Origin: JAVBNF01 sp031551725
GTDB taxonomy: Bacteria; Bacteroidota; Bacteroidia; Bacteroidales; P3
DNA length: 59,006 nucleotides
Direction: 5' to 3'
NCBI GenBank assembly: GCA_031551725.1
Contig: JAVBNF010000060.1
Span: 1-59,006 of the forward strand
Shown: positions 8,130 through 17,032 of the stretch, piece after piece
Layout of the letters: every line of letters begins with the position of its first letter
How positions within the stretch are numbered: position 1 is the first letter of the stretch
Program-made: the position numbers and the translations under genes
The notes under the pieces: generated by a model
Database searches by the model: none
What the model was told of the DNA's origin: nothing
What the model saw: the letters and a program-made list of their open reading frames with translations, nothing else

Positions 8130-9404
8130 ATGAAAACAAAACACAATCAAATGTTGAATATTTTTACTCTCGTTTTGTGCGGATGTATGGGTGTTTCGGC
8201 GTGTAAAAAAAACGACGATCCGGTGCCGACACCTTACGAAAAATTGGACAAATCCAATCCATCGACACTGTATCACGGACTTTTGAATACGGCTGCACAG
8301 TTAAACGGGACGGAATTGAAAGTATTTATTGATAGCGTTTATAATTATGCAGAACGCCAGAAATGGATTCCGCTGACGTTTCAAGATACCGCCGTTTTTA
8401 TATACAAAAGAAACGATACAACCGATCGAACGATTATGATTTATGGCGATATGAGTGGTTGGTCAACAACGAATGAACCTCAAATTCAACTGCAAAAAAT
8501 CGCCGGAACAGGTTTATACCACGCAATTTACAAAGCGCCTGCAACAAATGCCCGTTTGGATTATAAAATCGTGGATGGCGGTACATGGAAACTCGACCCC
8601 GGAAATCCGCGCCAAGCGTGGGGCGGATTTGGACCGAATTCCGAACTTGCCATGCCCGATTATGTGTATTCGGATTGGGTAAACGTTCGCGCCTCCGGAA
8701 ATAAAGGAACTCTGGATGCTAATTGGACAAACATTCACAGCGATTCGTTAAATTACAATGTGCAATACAAAGTCTATTTGCCCTACGGATATAATGCTTC
8801 AAAACAATACCCATTGATAATTTCAACAGACGGACAGGAATATTCCGACCCACGTTTGGGAGCTTTAAACATTGTTGTTGATAATATGGCAATGGATGGC
8901 TTGATCAATCCGCCTGTTATTGTGTTTGTCGATCCTCGAAACCCTTCAAATACAGGCGAAAACCGCCGTATGACGGAACTGAATTGCAATGATAAATATC
9001 TTGCATTTTTGACAGAAGAATTATATCCTTTTATTAGAAATGAATATTCAGTGAGTGATCAAGCGAATCAACATATAATTTTGGGAACATCGATGGGCGG
9101 TTTGAATGCGGCTTTCTGTGCCGTGAAACGTCCGGATATCTTTGGCTTGGCAGCCATTCAATCGCCTGCGTTTTGGTACAATAATGTGATTACAACATTA
9201 TATCAAAACAGCTCTAACTTAAATGTGAAATTTTATATGGATGCAGGAACGGTTTACGACACTTCCGACGAAGCCCGTGCTATGCATGCAATATGGGAAT
9301 CAAAAGGATATACAAGCAGCTATTCCGAATATCCGGAAGCTCATTCATGGGGCAGCTGGAGAGCGCGTGCCGACGATTGGCTGTTATATTTCTTTAAGAA
9401 GTAA
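8130..9404 (+). CDS. Lipoprotein esterase of the Fes/esterase-D type
   Basis: Putative serine esterase anchored as a lipoprotein: a hydrophobic leader ends in lipobox VSAC followed by KK. An N-terminal beta-sandwich (TIMIYGDMSGW...YKIVDGG) resembles the modules that precede enterochelin-esterase-like domains. The alpha/beta hydrolase part has YKVYLPYGY, the nucleophile motif GTSMGG and a late histidine in EAHSWGSW, as in the esterase (PF00756) family. The ATG at 8130 gives the best signal peptide (MKTKHNQML); ATG 8118 is possible. The substrate is unknown. Confidence 0.85.
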   Translation: MKTKHNQMLNIFTLVLCGCMGVSACKKNDDPVPTPYEKLDKSNPSTLYHGLLNTAAQLNGTELKVFIDSVYNYAERQKWIPLTFQDTAVFIYKRNDTTDRTIMIYGDMSGWSTTNEPQIQLQKIAGTGLYHAIYKAPATNARLDYKIVDGGTWKLDPGNPRQAWGGFGPNSELAMPDYVYSDWVNVRASGNKGTLDANWTNIHSDSLNYNVQYKVYLPYGYNASKQYPLIISTDGQEYSDPRLGALNIVVDNMAMDGLINPPVIVFVDPRNPSNTGENRRMTELNCNDKYLAFLTEELYPFIRNEYSVSDQANQHIILGTSMGGLNAAFCAVKRPDIFGLAAIQSPAFWYNNVITTLYQNSSNLNVKFYMDAGTVYDTSDEARAMHAIWESKGYTSSYSEYPEAHSWGSWRARADDWLLYFFKK

Positions 9405-9455
9405 AATTTAACAAATTTTTAACATTTGTTAAGAAAAAGTCTGAGAAAAAAAGAT

Positions 9456-9463
9456 TAATTTTG
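9456..9463 (+). promoter_or_regulatory. Promoter -7 box of the AI-2E-type permease gene
   Basis: TAATTTTG fits TAnnTTTG and overlaps the TTG at 9461. This excludes that codon and supports ATG 9476. Confidence 0.55.
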
Positions 9464-9475
9464 CAAAAAAAATCC

Positions 9476-10612
9476 ATGAACGATTATAAACGTTATACAA
9501 AACAAAGCAACACCAGTATTTTCGACCGCATTCCGAACGGCCGTATTTGGGCTTTTCTGATTTCGGCGGCAGTTCTGATTTTTGTTGCTTTTTATTTCTT
9601 CTTTAATATCATTTTTTATTTGCTGACGGCTTTCATTATTTCGATGATCGGTAAGCCTGTTGTAAATTTTCTTGAAACCCGGTTTAAAATTCCCAAAAGT
9701 TGGGGAAGTGCAATTACATTAGCTGCATTTTTGGCGGTTTTTGCATTTTTTGTATGGCAGGTGGTTCCGTTGATTATTGCACAAGCCGATGCACTTTCGC
9801 AGATCGATTATCGCGAAATAACAGGCGGAATTACTTCTGTTGCAGGAAATCTCCAGGAAGAACTTTGGAGATATGGTATTTTGGATGCGAATACAACCCT
9901 TGAATCCGCTTTTTGGGAAGGTGCCAGGAAGTTAATTGCCGGAATTGAATTTAATGCAGTCTTTTCAGATATTTTTACTTTGGCAGGAAACTTTTTTGTT
10001 GCCGTATTTTCGATTGTTTTTGTCGCCTTCTTTTTCTTAAAAGACGAGAAATTATTTTATCAAATCATTCTTTTGCCTGTGCCAACAGCATACGAGCAAC
10101 GTGCAGAAAACATCGTTACCAACTCGCGCAAAATGCTTACACGCTATTTTGTTGGATTGGCCGCAGAAGTGATTTCGATGATGACTTTGATTTCCATAGG
10201 ATTGTCGATATTTGGAGTAAAGAACGCTTTATTACTTGGATTTATGGGCGGAATGTTTAATATTATTCCTTATTTAGGACCGGTTATCGGTGCAACTTTG
10301 GCGTCTTTGTTCTCTTATATCGGAGTCCTTTCGGGCGGTTATTCACCCGATTCTATTTGGGTGATTGTGAAAGTTGTTAGTGTATTTTCTGCTGCGAATT
10401 TGATTGATAACATGGTATTGCAACCATTAATTTACTCGAATAGCGTGCGAGCACATCCGTTGGAAATTTTTATCGTAATTATGATGTCGGGCACAATTGG
10501 CGGCGTTTTAGGCATGGTGCTTGCCATTCCGGCATATACGTTGTTGCGTATTATTGCAAAAGAATTTTTTCGCGATTCGAAATTCGTGAAAACACTAACG
10601 GCAAAAATGTAA
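9476..10612 (+). CDS. AI-2E family transporter (UPF0118 membrane protein)
   Basis: Polytopic inner-membrane protein of 378 residues from ATG 9476. It has paired N-terminal membrane segments, a soluble middle region (about 100-160), and the C-terminal block GFMGGMFNIIPYLGPVIGA, the signature of the family that includes TqsA and YdiK. Members export small molecules or sodium, and the substrate cannot be deduced from sequence. The final segment (GGVLGMVLAIPAYTLLRII) is also typical. radC follows after 3 bp, so the two are probably co-transcribed. Confidence 0.9.
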   Translation: MNDYKRYTKQSNTSIFDRIPNGRIWAFLISAAVLIFVAFYFFFNIIFYLLTAFIISMIGKPVVNFLETRFKIPKSWGSAITLAAFLAVFAFFVWQVVPLIIAQADALSQIDYREITGGITSVAGNLQEELWRYGILDANTTLESAFWEGARKLIAGIEFNAVFSDIFTLAGNFFVAVFSIVFVAFFFLKDEKLFYQIILLPVPTAYEQRAENIVTNSRKMLTRYFVGLAAEVISMMTLISIGLSIFGVKNALLLGFMGGMFNIIPYLGPVIGATLASLFSYIGVLSGGYSPDSIWVIVKVVSVFSAANLIDNMVLQPLIYSNSVRAHPLEIFIVIMMSGTIGGVLGMVLAIPAYTLLRIIAKEFFRDSKFVKTLTAKM

Positions 10613-10615
10613 AAT

Positions 10616-11320
10616 ATGCAAGCCGGAGCCCTAAAAACAGGAATTCAACTGTGGTCGGAAGATGATCGTCCTCGCGAAAAGATGATAAATTTGTCGCCGA
10701 AAAATTTGAGCAACGCCGAGCTTTTGGCGGTGTTGTTGAGGTCGGGAAATGCGAAAGAATCAGCTGTGGATTTAGCCAAACGCATGTTGGCACAGGTAGA
10801 CGACGATTTGATTCGCTTGTCGCAAATGGACATCCGCAAATTGATGAAAGAATTTAAAGGAGTCGGACTTGCCAAAGCCACTGCTATTTCTGCAGCATTT
10901 GAGTTAGGCTGTCGGAAAGCCGGAATTGCCAATCCGTCCAAAACGAAGCTGAAAGGGAGCGAAGAAACCTTCCGCTTGCTTCAGAGCACATTTTCCGGAT
11001 TGAAACACGAGGAATTCTGGGTGGTGTTTTTGACAATGGGCGCAAGTATTATTGAAAAACGCCGTATCACTACCGGTGGCGTTGCGTTTACAGCCATTGA
11101 TCCGAAGTTGATTTTTCAGTATGCTTTGGAAGTAAATGCTCCCGCAATGATTTTAGCACATAATCATCCATCCGGCGACTTAACTCCAAGTGAAGAAGAC
11201 CGCAAATTAACCCGTACGCTTCATGATGGTGGGAAAATTTTGGATATAAAAGTCTTGGATCATCTGATTTTTGCGGAAAATACGTATTACAGTTTTAGAG
11301 ACAATAACGACTTGTTTTAA
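10616..11320 (+). CDS. radC: RadC family protein (UPF0758)
   Basis: 234 residues. An N-terminal helix-hairpin-helix-like region (GVGLAKATAI) precedes a JAB/MPN domain with the metal motif HNHPSGDLTPSEED (about 180-195) and an upstream glutamate. It was historically linked to DNA repair, but the biochemical role is unproven; relatives occur on mobile DNA, whereas this copy is in a housekeeping context. Its stop overlaps the ATG of the next gene (TAATG at 11319-11322), indicating translational coupling. Confidence 0.93.
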   Translation: MQAGALKTGIQLWSEDDRPREKMINLSPKNLSNAELLAVLLRSGNAKESAVDLAKRMLAQVDDDLIRLSQMDIRKLMKEFKGVGLAKATAISAAFELGCRKAGIANPSKTKLKGSEETFRLLQSTFSGLKHEEFWVVFLTMGASIIEKRRITTGGVAFTAIDPKLIFQYALEVNAPAMILAHNHPSGDLTPSEEDRKLTRTLHDGGKILDIKVLDHLIFAENTYYSFRDNNDLF

Positions 11321-12609
11321 TGGAAATATTGGTTTACACACCTGAAATTACACCGCGTATTCAATACATTTTTGAATTAATTTTCAAAGAAATATTGAAT
11401 TTGGAAGTGTGTTTCACCAATAATATACAAGGATTCAAACTTGCGCAAAATCCCAAAATCAGCTATGCTGACGAGCCTGTTGATGATGAATTGTTTTTCT
11501 GTCGGCACAATTTATTGTTGCAGTCCGACATTCGCATTATCCATCCGAAGTGTTTTGATTATCTTGATACCAAAGCGTTCTTTGAAGTAAATCATCTTCA
11601 ATCTGCCTTCCCTTTTGATCTTTTTGCTGCGAGTTTTTATTTGGTTTCGCGATATGAAGAATACAACCCTGAAAATGAGCGCGACCAATGGAATCGCTAT
11701 AAAGCGGAAAATAGCATTGCATTTAAAAATCAGTTTTTGCATCGTCCGCAAGTTAATATTTGGGCAAATCACTTGCTTGAAAAGTTAATACATAATGATG
11801 TTCGCATTGTTGTCAAAAAACGTGAATTCAAACAAATCTCAACACTTGATATTGATCAGATATTCCAATTTAAAAGCCTTTCGTTTTTTAAGATTCTCAA
11901 GTCTTGCATACATGCTTTGTTAAAGCGCGATTTTGCAGGCTGTCGTTTGCGTTTGGATGTTTGGAAAAATCGTAAAAAAGACCCCTACGATTGTTTCGAC
12001 GAAGTGTTGGAATTGCATGAGAAGTACAATATTGAGTCCCGTTTTTTTATTCAAGTAGGAAACTACAGCCGGATTGATTGTGCATCGGATATTCGCAAAA
12101 AAGCGGTACTTGAAACAATCAAGAAAATAGCAGAAAAAGCACCAATTGGAAGTCATTTATCCGTACGTTCGAATACGCGAAAAAGAGTAGCAGAAAACGA
12201 ATTGAATTGTTTGAAATTTGCAACGTTGCAGAATATTGATAACAATCGTCAGCATTATTTAATGCTCAATCTTCCGGAAACTTATCGTAGGCTATTACAC
12301 CTGGGTATTCACCATGATTATACGATGGGTTATGCCGAAAGTCCGGGATTCCGGGCAAGTATTTGCACTCCGTTTTACTTTTTTGATTTGGAAAACAATG
12401 CGCCGCTCAATCTGCAAATACATCCGTTTTGCGCCATGGATGCAACATTTAAATATTATCTGAACATGCGTCCGGACGAGGTTTTTCCTGTATTTGAGAT
12501 GTTGAAAAATGAAGTCAAAAATGTAGATGGTGATTTTATTACTATTTTTCATAACGATAGTTTTGCGGATGCGGATTGGAAAGCTGCGTACGAGCGGATT
12601 TTAAAATAA
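11320..12609 (+). CDS. Polysaccharide deacetylase-like protein with DUF7033-type N-terminus
   Basis: 429 residues. The N-terminal half (about 1-150, with SRYEEY) resembles DUF7033. The second half begins with STLDIDQIFQFK, the position of the catalytic aspartates in NodB-type deacetylases, and later has GIHHDYTMGYAESPGFRASICTP in segments typical of the Bacteroidota subgroup. The classical TFD and HSxxH motifs are modified, so the activity is uncertain. It is translationally coupled to radC and followed after 49 bp by an acyltransferase-like gene. A role in envelope polysaccharide is inferred. Confidence 0.75.
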   Translation: MEILVYTPEITPRIQYIFELIFKEILNLEVCFTNNIQGFKLAQNPKISYADEPVDDELFFCRHNLLLQSDIRIIHPKCFDYLDTKAFFEVNHLQSAFPFDLFAASFYLVSRYEEYNPENERDQWNRYKAENSIAFKNQFLHRPQVNIWANHLLEKLIHNDVRIVVKKREFKQISTLDIDQIFQFKSLSFFKILKSCIHALLKRDFAGCRLRLDVWKNRKKDPYDCFDEVLELHEKYNIESRFFIQVGNYSRIDCASDIRKKAVLETIKKIAEKAPIGSHLSVRSNTRKRVAENELNCLKFATLQNIDNNRQHYLMLNLPETYRRLLHLGIHHDYTMGYAESPGFRASICTPFYFFDLENNAPLNLQIHPFCAMDATFKYYLNMRPDEVFPVFEMLKNEVKNVDGDFITIFHNDSFADADWKAAYERILK

Positions 12610-12658
12610 TTTATGCCACAGAAAGAATCTCAGAATATAAAGTTCGGAATAAAGTAAA

Positions 12659-13519
12659 ATGATTCGTTATTTAAAACATAAAGAAATCAATAAAATCCGT
12701 TGGGATGCCTGTATGGATGCAGCTCCAAACGGACGTTTGGACGCTTATTCATGGTGGCTCGATGCGGTTTCTCCGAATTGGGAAGCCTTGATTTTAGATG
12801 ATTATCGTGCTGTTTTTCCTTTGCCTGTTAAACGGAAATTCGGAATCCCTTATCTCTCGCAACCCCCATTTACACAGCAATTAGGCATTTTTACAGGTGA
12901 AGCAATCACGCCCGATTTAGTTGATGATTTTTTGAAACATATTCCGAGAAAATTTATCAAAATTGACATGAATATGAATATCGCTTGTGGCAATGTGTTT
13001 AGCGGTTTTAAAACCAAACTTTGCACAACACAGGCTTTGTCATTAAATACCAATGCAGAACAACTACATCGCACTATAGAAAAAGGTGATTTAAAGAGAA
13101 TTCAAAAACAGCAGTTGGAAGTTTCCGATGCAATTACTCTTCAAGAGGCTGTGGATATTGCGAGTAATCATTTGCCCAAATATGTATCTTCGGAATATCT
13201 CAACCCGTTTCAAAAAATGTTTGAAATTTGTGCCGAAAAGCAAGTTGCCGAATTTTCCGGTGTTCGCAATCCGCAGGGTGAATGGTATGCAGGGGCAATG
13301 TTTGTGAATATTCACGGACGGATTTCTATTTTTAGCGGTACTTCTCCAAATGGCCGGAATTCGGGCGCCAAACGCTTGCTAATTGATGCAATTTTTCAAA
13401 AATACGCCGGTCAGAACTTAATTTTTGACTTCCGCGGCTCCAATATTCCCGGCGTGGCGCAATTCAATCACAGTTTTGGCGCAAAAGATGAACATTATTG
13501 GAATATTGTAAGACCGTAA
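12659..13519 (+). CDS. FemAB/GNAT-like acyltransferase-fold protein
   Basis: 286 residues with the tandem acyl-CoA N-acyltransferase fold seen in FemAB-like proteins: NGRLDAYSWWLDAVSPNWEALI at the start and SIFSGTSPNGRNSGAKRLLIDAIF then FDFRGSNIPGVAQFNHSFGA near the end (each quoted in part). The final residues (IVRP) and the stop codon come from a GACCGTAA array, so the C-terminus has been set by the repeat. The substrate is unknown, and the assignment is by fold-level resemblance. Confidence 0.65.
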   Translation: MIRYLKHKEINKIRWDACMDAAPNGRLDAYSWWLDAVSPNWEALILDDYRAVFPLPVKRKFGIPYLSQPPFTQQLGIFTGEAITPDLVDDFLKHIPRKFIKIDMNMNIACGNVFSGFKTKLCTTQALSLNTNAEQLHRTIEKGDLKRIQKQQLEVSDAITLQEAVDIASNHLPKYVSSEYLNPFQKMFEICAEKQVAEFSGVRNPQGEWYAGAMFVNIHGRISIFSGTSPNGRNSGAKRLLIDAIFQKYAGQNLIFDFRGSNIPGVAQFNHSFGAKDEHYWNIVRP

Positions 13520-13575
13520 GACCGTAAGACCGTAAGATTGTAAGACCGTAAGATTGTAAGACCGTAAGATTGTAA
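13507..13575. repeat. GACCGTAA/GATTGTAA octamer array, left of the four-helix-bundle gene
   Basis: About eight tandem units of GTAAGACC or GTAAGATT. The array supplies the stop codon of the preceding gene and ends 1 bp before the next ATG. An inverted version lies on the other side of that gene (13958-14036). Confidence 0.85.
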
Positions 13576-13576
13576 A

Positions 13577-13954
13577 ATGCAGGAAAGGCTTTCAAATACA
13601 GAGTTTAATATGATGATGCGAGAACGTACAAAACGATTTGCATTATCGATTATTGCACTAAGTGATAGTCTGCCGAATAAAGAATCCGCAAGGGTAATAA
13701 ATCGACAAATGATCAGGTCGGGAACTTCTGTTGCCGCAAATTTTCGAGCAGCATGCCGAGGACGTTCGAAGGCTGAATATTTTAGCAAAATTTGTATTGT
13801 TGTGGAAGAAGCGGATGAAACTCAATTTTGGTTAGAAATGCTACGAGACAGCAATTTATCGAATGAAAATAATCTAAATCCTTTTCTTAAAGAAATCTCA
13901 GAAATAGTAGCAATAACAACATCTATTAAAAGCAAGTTGAGATCAAATTCTTAA
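13577..13954 (+). CDS. Four-helix-bundle protein (23S rRNA intervening-sequence protein family)
   Basis: 125 residues, all helical, of the S23/IVP family (TIGR02436). Typical features are RTKRFALSIIALSDSLP in helix 1, the conserved RSGTSVAANFREA-like motif (here RSGTSVAANFRAACRG) in helix 2, and EADETQFWLEML in helix 3. Homologues form pentameric barrels; one relative is the Avd accessory protein of diversity-generating retroelements, but no reverse transcriptase is present here. Octamer arrays in opposite orientation bracket the gene tightly. Its function is unknown. Confidence 0.88.
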   Translation: MQERLSNTEFNMMMRERTKRFALSIIALSDSLPNKESARVINRQMIRSGTSVAANFRAACRGRSKAEYFSKICIVVEEADETQFWLEMLRDSNLSNENNLNPFLKEISEIVAITTSIKSKLRSNS

Positions 13955-13957
13955 TCA

Positions 13958-14036
13958 TCTTACAATCTTACAATCTTATAATCTTACAATCTTATAATCT
14001 TACGGTCTTACAATCTTACGGTCGTACGGTCTTCTC
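13958..14036. repeat. Octamer array right of the four-helix-bundle gene (inverted orientation)
   Basis: Tandem TCTTACAA, TCTTATAA and TCTTACGG units, the reverse complement of the left array. The two could pair into a long hairpin around the gene. It lies directly between convergent stop codons. Confidence 0.85.
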
Positions 14037-15752
14037 TTACAATGCAAACCGTTCTCTGATGATTGATTTCGACGTTTCAAATACCCATTTTTTATCCAAT
14101 GCAAACAAATTTGCTTTTCCATCTTTAATTTCGAGTTCCATGGAATTTTCGGGATGCAAATAGTGAATAAAATTGGCAAAAACCAAGGCTCTTTCGATAC
14201 CGTCGCCGCGTTGGAAATTCCACACTTCATCAGGCAACGCTAAGCGTTCGCCATCATAAATAGAGATGTTTTCCATTTCCGAAAGGATCTTGAAAACCTC
14301 GTTGAAACCAAGGTGTTTCAAACTTTCATAAGTTACCGGATTTCGTTCCAAAACCGCTTTTAAAAACGGCGTCCAATCTACATGATTCATGGAACGGTAG
14401 GCGTAAAGCGTAAGTTCGGCCATCTCACTTGTATCCGCTTTCGAAAGCACTTCCTGCCATATTTCTTCGCGGCTCATGTCCGGTTTCAATTCCGGATGAA
14501 CAGCGGCTTGGAAGTTTTTATCGTTCTTCGGAAGTCGTGGTTCCGTGTGCAAAAACTGATACAAGCCCTCGAACAATGCGGCAGCTTTTAAGCAGTTTTT
14601 ATTTGGCAAAATATTTTCAAAGAAATATTCTTTTTTCTCTTCAAAAGTTGCGTCCGGATTTGCATTTAGATATTCTTCGTAAAGATTAATCAAAATCTTG
14701 TCTTCACGCGGATTTGAATGAAATTCTTCCGATTCGATTTCCAACATCAGCGCATCGCGACCGCTGTTGGAAAGGCTGTTTTTGCTCGAATGTTCGTACT
14801 CGAAAATGGTACGAAGTTCCAGATAATTCGGCTTTCCACTGCGGACATATTCGTATTGGAAACAATCCCAAAACTGACTATCTGTACGCAGGAAATTAAT
14901 AAACGTTTCAAATGTTAAATCCGCTTGTAAGTAGCTTTTTAGCAAGGTTGTGAACGATTCGTACGCTTTTGGATCAATCGTAGCGTCGGGATAGAAATTG
15001 TGAATATGTCCGGAAATATGCGACACGATGGCGATTTTTTCATTCTCCAACGCGCGTCGCGATTTCGCGGAAAGCACAGTGCCGTTGTACCACATGCTTT
15101 TGGTCACCAAACGGCGGTTGTTGGTAATGATCCCTTCTTTTTCGGCAATGAAATTTTGCGAATGCAAAGGCGTGCCGATCATGAACACTTTTTCCAGCGG
15201 AATGCCGCCAATCACATACATGGCAGCAGCGTAGAGCGTTGAAAGCGAAACACATTCTCCGGCGCCGGTGGTATAGCCGTCTTTATGTTTGAAAGCTATC
15301 ATCGATTCCAGCGTTTCCGTTTTCCAATAGGGAATGACATCGGAAGTATATTTGTCCAAGCCGAAATGCTTGCGGATGTCAATGCTAAAATAATATTTAT
15401 CGCCTTCGTAGCCAAACAAAGCATTCGATTGCGAAAGCATGTCCATATCAACAAAATCCTTGAATCGCTCCATTTCACGTTCTTTGGTAGTCAACCCCCA
15501 TGTTTCCAGATCAAGGTTGAACGTGAAATGATCCATGATGTATTGCTTGATACGGTTGATTTTGTAGTTGAAAGATTTGTTTTCAATCCTATCGAACCAC
15601 GGATCTTGCTTCCATTTCCAGATCTCGGGAGATAGGATATTCGCGATTACTAATGGATAGAAAAGTTGTGGAAAAATAAAGATTTCCATGTCAGACAGCG
15701 TAAATGCCGACGAATATTTTTCTAATTCTTGTGGGGTAAAATTCTTTTTCAT
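14037..15752 (-). CDS. Transglutaminase-like protein of unknown function
   Basis: 571 residues, no signal peptide and no membrane segment. A central region carries GAGECVSLSTLYAAAMYVIGG (partly quoted; Cys near residue 168) and about 30 residues later TPLHSQNFI, matching the order and spacing of the Cys and His of the transglutaminase/protease-like superfamily. A third residue could be an Asn or Asp in EGIITNNRR. The flanking helical domains are not recognised. The lipoprotein gene 15828-16649 lies 75 bp upstream on the same strand, so they may be co-expressed. Catalytic activity is inferred, not shown. Confidence 0.6.
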   Translation of the reverse strand: MKKNFTPQELEKYSSAFTLSDMEIFIFPQLFYPLVIANILSPEIWKWKQDPWFDRIENKSFNYKINRIKQYIMDHFTFNLDLETWGLTTKEREMERFKDFVDMDMLSQSNALFGYEGDKYYFSIDIRKHFGLDKYTSDVIPYWKTETLESMIAFKHKDGYTTGAGECVSLSTLYAAAMYVIGGIPLEKVFMIGTPLHSQNFIAEKEGIITNNRRLVTKSMWYNGTVLSAKSRRALENEKIAIVSHISGHIHNFYPDATIDPKAYESFTTLLKSYLQADLTFETFINFLRTDSQFWDCFQYEYVRSGKPNYLELRTIFEYEHSSKNSLSNSGRDALMLEIESEEFHSNPREDKILINLYEEYLNANPDATFEEKKEYFFENILPNKNCLKAAALFEGLYQFLHTEPRLPKNDKNFQAAVHPELKPDMSREEIWQEVLSKADTSEMAELTLYAYRSMNHVDWTPFLKAVLERNPVTYESLKHLGFNEVFKILSEMENISIYDGERLALPDEVWNFQRGDGIERALVFANFIHYLHPENSMELEIKDGKANLFALDKKWVFETSKSIIRERFAL

Positions 15753-15827
15753 AAAAGGGGCGGGTACTAAAAAACCGCTGTCTTTCTTGTGAGATCAAGA
15801 AAAACAACGGAGTTCAAAGATTATTAT

Positions 15828-16649
15828 CTACTTCAACAACGAATTGCGAAGTGCTGTAATTTGCGGAGTTGTTGCTTTAATAGCGTCAACGAGTTCTTTT
15901 TGTGTTTTTACATTCGAGATAGGATTCAATGTTTTGAAGCCTTCATCCAGACCTTTCATTTCCGGATAGATAAGACCGATTTTTGTTGCCAGTTCGCTAA
16001 CAACAGCTAAGCGGTGTGCAATGTTCACAGCATCTTCGTCGGAAAATCCGGCTAAGAATTTGTCGGGATTTTGCGCAAGTAAATACATATTTTCCGTGAA
16101 AAGAGTTAAAACACGGGCCACGTAAAGATTAGAGGTGCCGTTTTCCGATTCGATTCGGTACTGGTTTTTAATTCTTGCCGCCAACATTTCAGAGGCTTTC
16201 GGATTGGTTAAATCGGCTTCGAGTCCGTTTTTAATAAAGTTTTGAGCATTGGTTTCGGCTGCCAATTGCATAATTACGGCATCGTATTCTTCAAGCGATT
16301 GCGCATAAAGTTTCATAATACCGCGGTCGGCGATGTAAATGACCATGGCGATATTTTTTTCTTCGAGTGTTTGCAAGGTTTTTGCTTTGCTCAACGGCAA
16401 TAAATATTCCGGGAGCACCTTTTTCTCTTGCGGTGTCAACGAAATTTGACCGGTACGGATTTGCGTGAAAAACGGCATGTAATACATATCGTTCACGATG
16501 TTGATGATTGAATCCAGTTCATGCGTTAAAGCCTCTGTCAAGGCAGCTTGTGCCGCCAAATCCACTTCGGGGGTTTGTTTTTTATTTCCGCAAGAACTTG
16601 CAAACAATACGGTGGCTAAAAGCGTCGAAAAGCAAAGGATTTTTTTCAT
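15828..16649 (-). CDS. Hypothetical lipoprotein
   Basis: 273 residues from ATG 16649. The leader MKKILCFSTLLATVLFASSC has the lipobox FASSC, then a polar linker and an all-helical body rich in Leu, Ala and Glu with no recognised domain. An upstream in-frame codon at 16679 is rejected because the -7 box (16677-16684) overlaps it. The neighbouring gene downstream encodes the transglutaminase-like protein. Location is probably periplasmic or outer membrane. Confidence 0.75.
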   Translation of the reverse strand: MKKILCFSTLLATVLFASSCGNKKQTPEVDLAAQAALTEALTHELDSIINIVNDMYYMPFFTQIRTGQISLTPQEKKVLPEYLLPLSKAKTLQTLEEKNIAMVIYIADRGIMKLYAQSLEEYDAVIMQLAAETNAQNFIKNGLEADLTNPKASEMLAARIKNQYRIESENGTSNLYVARVLTLFTENMYLLAQNPDKFLAGFSDEDAVNIAHRLAVVSELATKIGLIYPEMKGLDEGFKTLNPISNVKTQKELVDAIKATTPQITALRNSLLK

Positions 16650-16676
16650 AAATGTTTTAATAAATTGATTAAAACA

Positions 16677-16684
16677 CAAAGGTA
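16677..16684 (-). promoter_or_regulatory. Promoter -7 box of the lipoprotein gene
   Basis: The minus strand reads TACCTTTG (TAnnTTTG), 28 bp upstream of ATG 16649. It decides between the two possible start codons. Confidence 0.65.
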
Positions 16685-16739
16685 CGAAAAAAAAATTGAA
16701 GATTTAATGTTTAATTATTTAAAATTTATGCGATGACGT

Positions 16740-16803
16740 TGCGTGTATGGTCAGCTTCGCTGACGGTTTGTCGCGGATTTTAAAATCTCGCAGATTTACG
16801 CGG
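16740..16803. repeat. Left member of an inverted repeat pair around the second FISUMP gene
   Basis: Contains the palindrome GGTCAGCTTCGCTGAC (16749-16764) and GCGGATTTTAAAATC...GCAGATTTACGCGG. The same blocks appear in reverse complement at 19243-19344. The gene-free stretch 16685-17032 consists of this repeat, the palindromes listed next, and unassigned sequence. Confidence 0.75.
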
Positions 16804-16809
16804 TATTTT

Positions 16810-16836
16810 CCTAACAGGTCTTTAAGACCTGTTAGG
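16810..16836. repeat. 27-bp perfect palindrome (CCTAACAGGTC type)
   Basis: CCTAACAGGTC and GACCTGTTAGG flank TTTAA. It forms a strong hairpin without a T-tract. It may be an interspersed REP-like repeat. Confidence 0.7.
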
Positions 16837-16960
16837 TTTGTCCGGCTTAAGCCGAAAGCTCCCCGTACCCACCTTGAAAGGATGAGGGAATTTTGCTTTC
16901 GGGACAGATCATGGCCAGCGTAGCGTGGGCATCATTGCTGTGCGTGCGAGCCGGTTCGTC

Positions 16961-16988
16961 ATGGCCAGCACCGCAGGTGCGTGGCCAT
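16961..16988. repeat. ATGGCCAGC...GTGGCCAT palindromic repeat
   Basis: ATGGCCAGCACC and GGTGCGTGGCCAT surround GCA. A second copy in opposite orientation lies between metF and miaA (30650-30676), and a partial copy at 16911-16930. GC-rich REP-like sequence. Confidence 0.75.
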
Positions 16989-17032
16989 CTCGTTATTATT
17001 AGCGCTCCCTCTCTCAATTCTCAAAGCCCAAT

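Noticed and set aside
9461..9475. TTG 9461 as start of the AI-2E-type permease
   Set aside because: It overlaps the -7 box TAATTTTG, and ATG 9476 follows.
13577..13954. DGR accessory protein Avd
   Set aside because: The protein is in the same fold family, but no reverse transcriptase or template repeat is found in the window; it is listed only as a four-helix-bundle protein.
13507..14036. CRISPR-like repeat arrays
   Set aside because: Units are only about 8 bp and contiguous, with no spacers, no leader and no cas genes.
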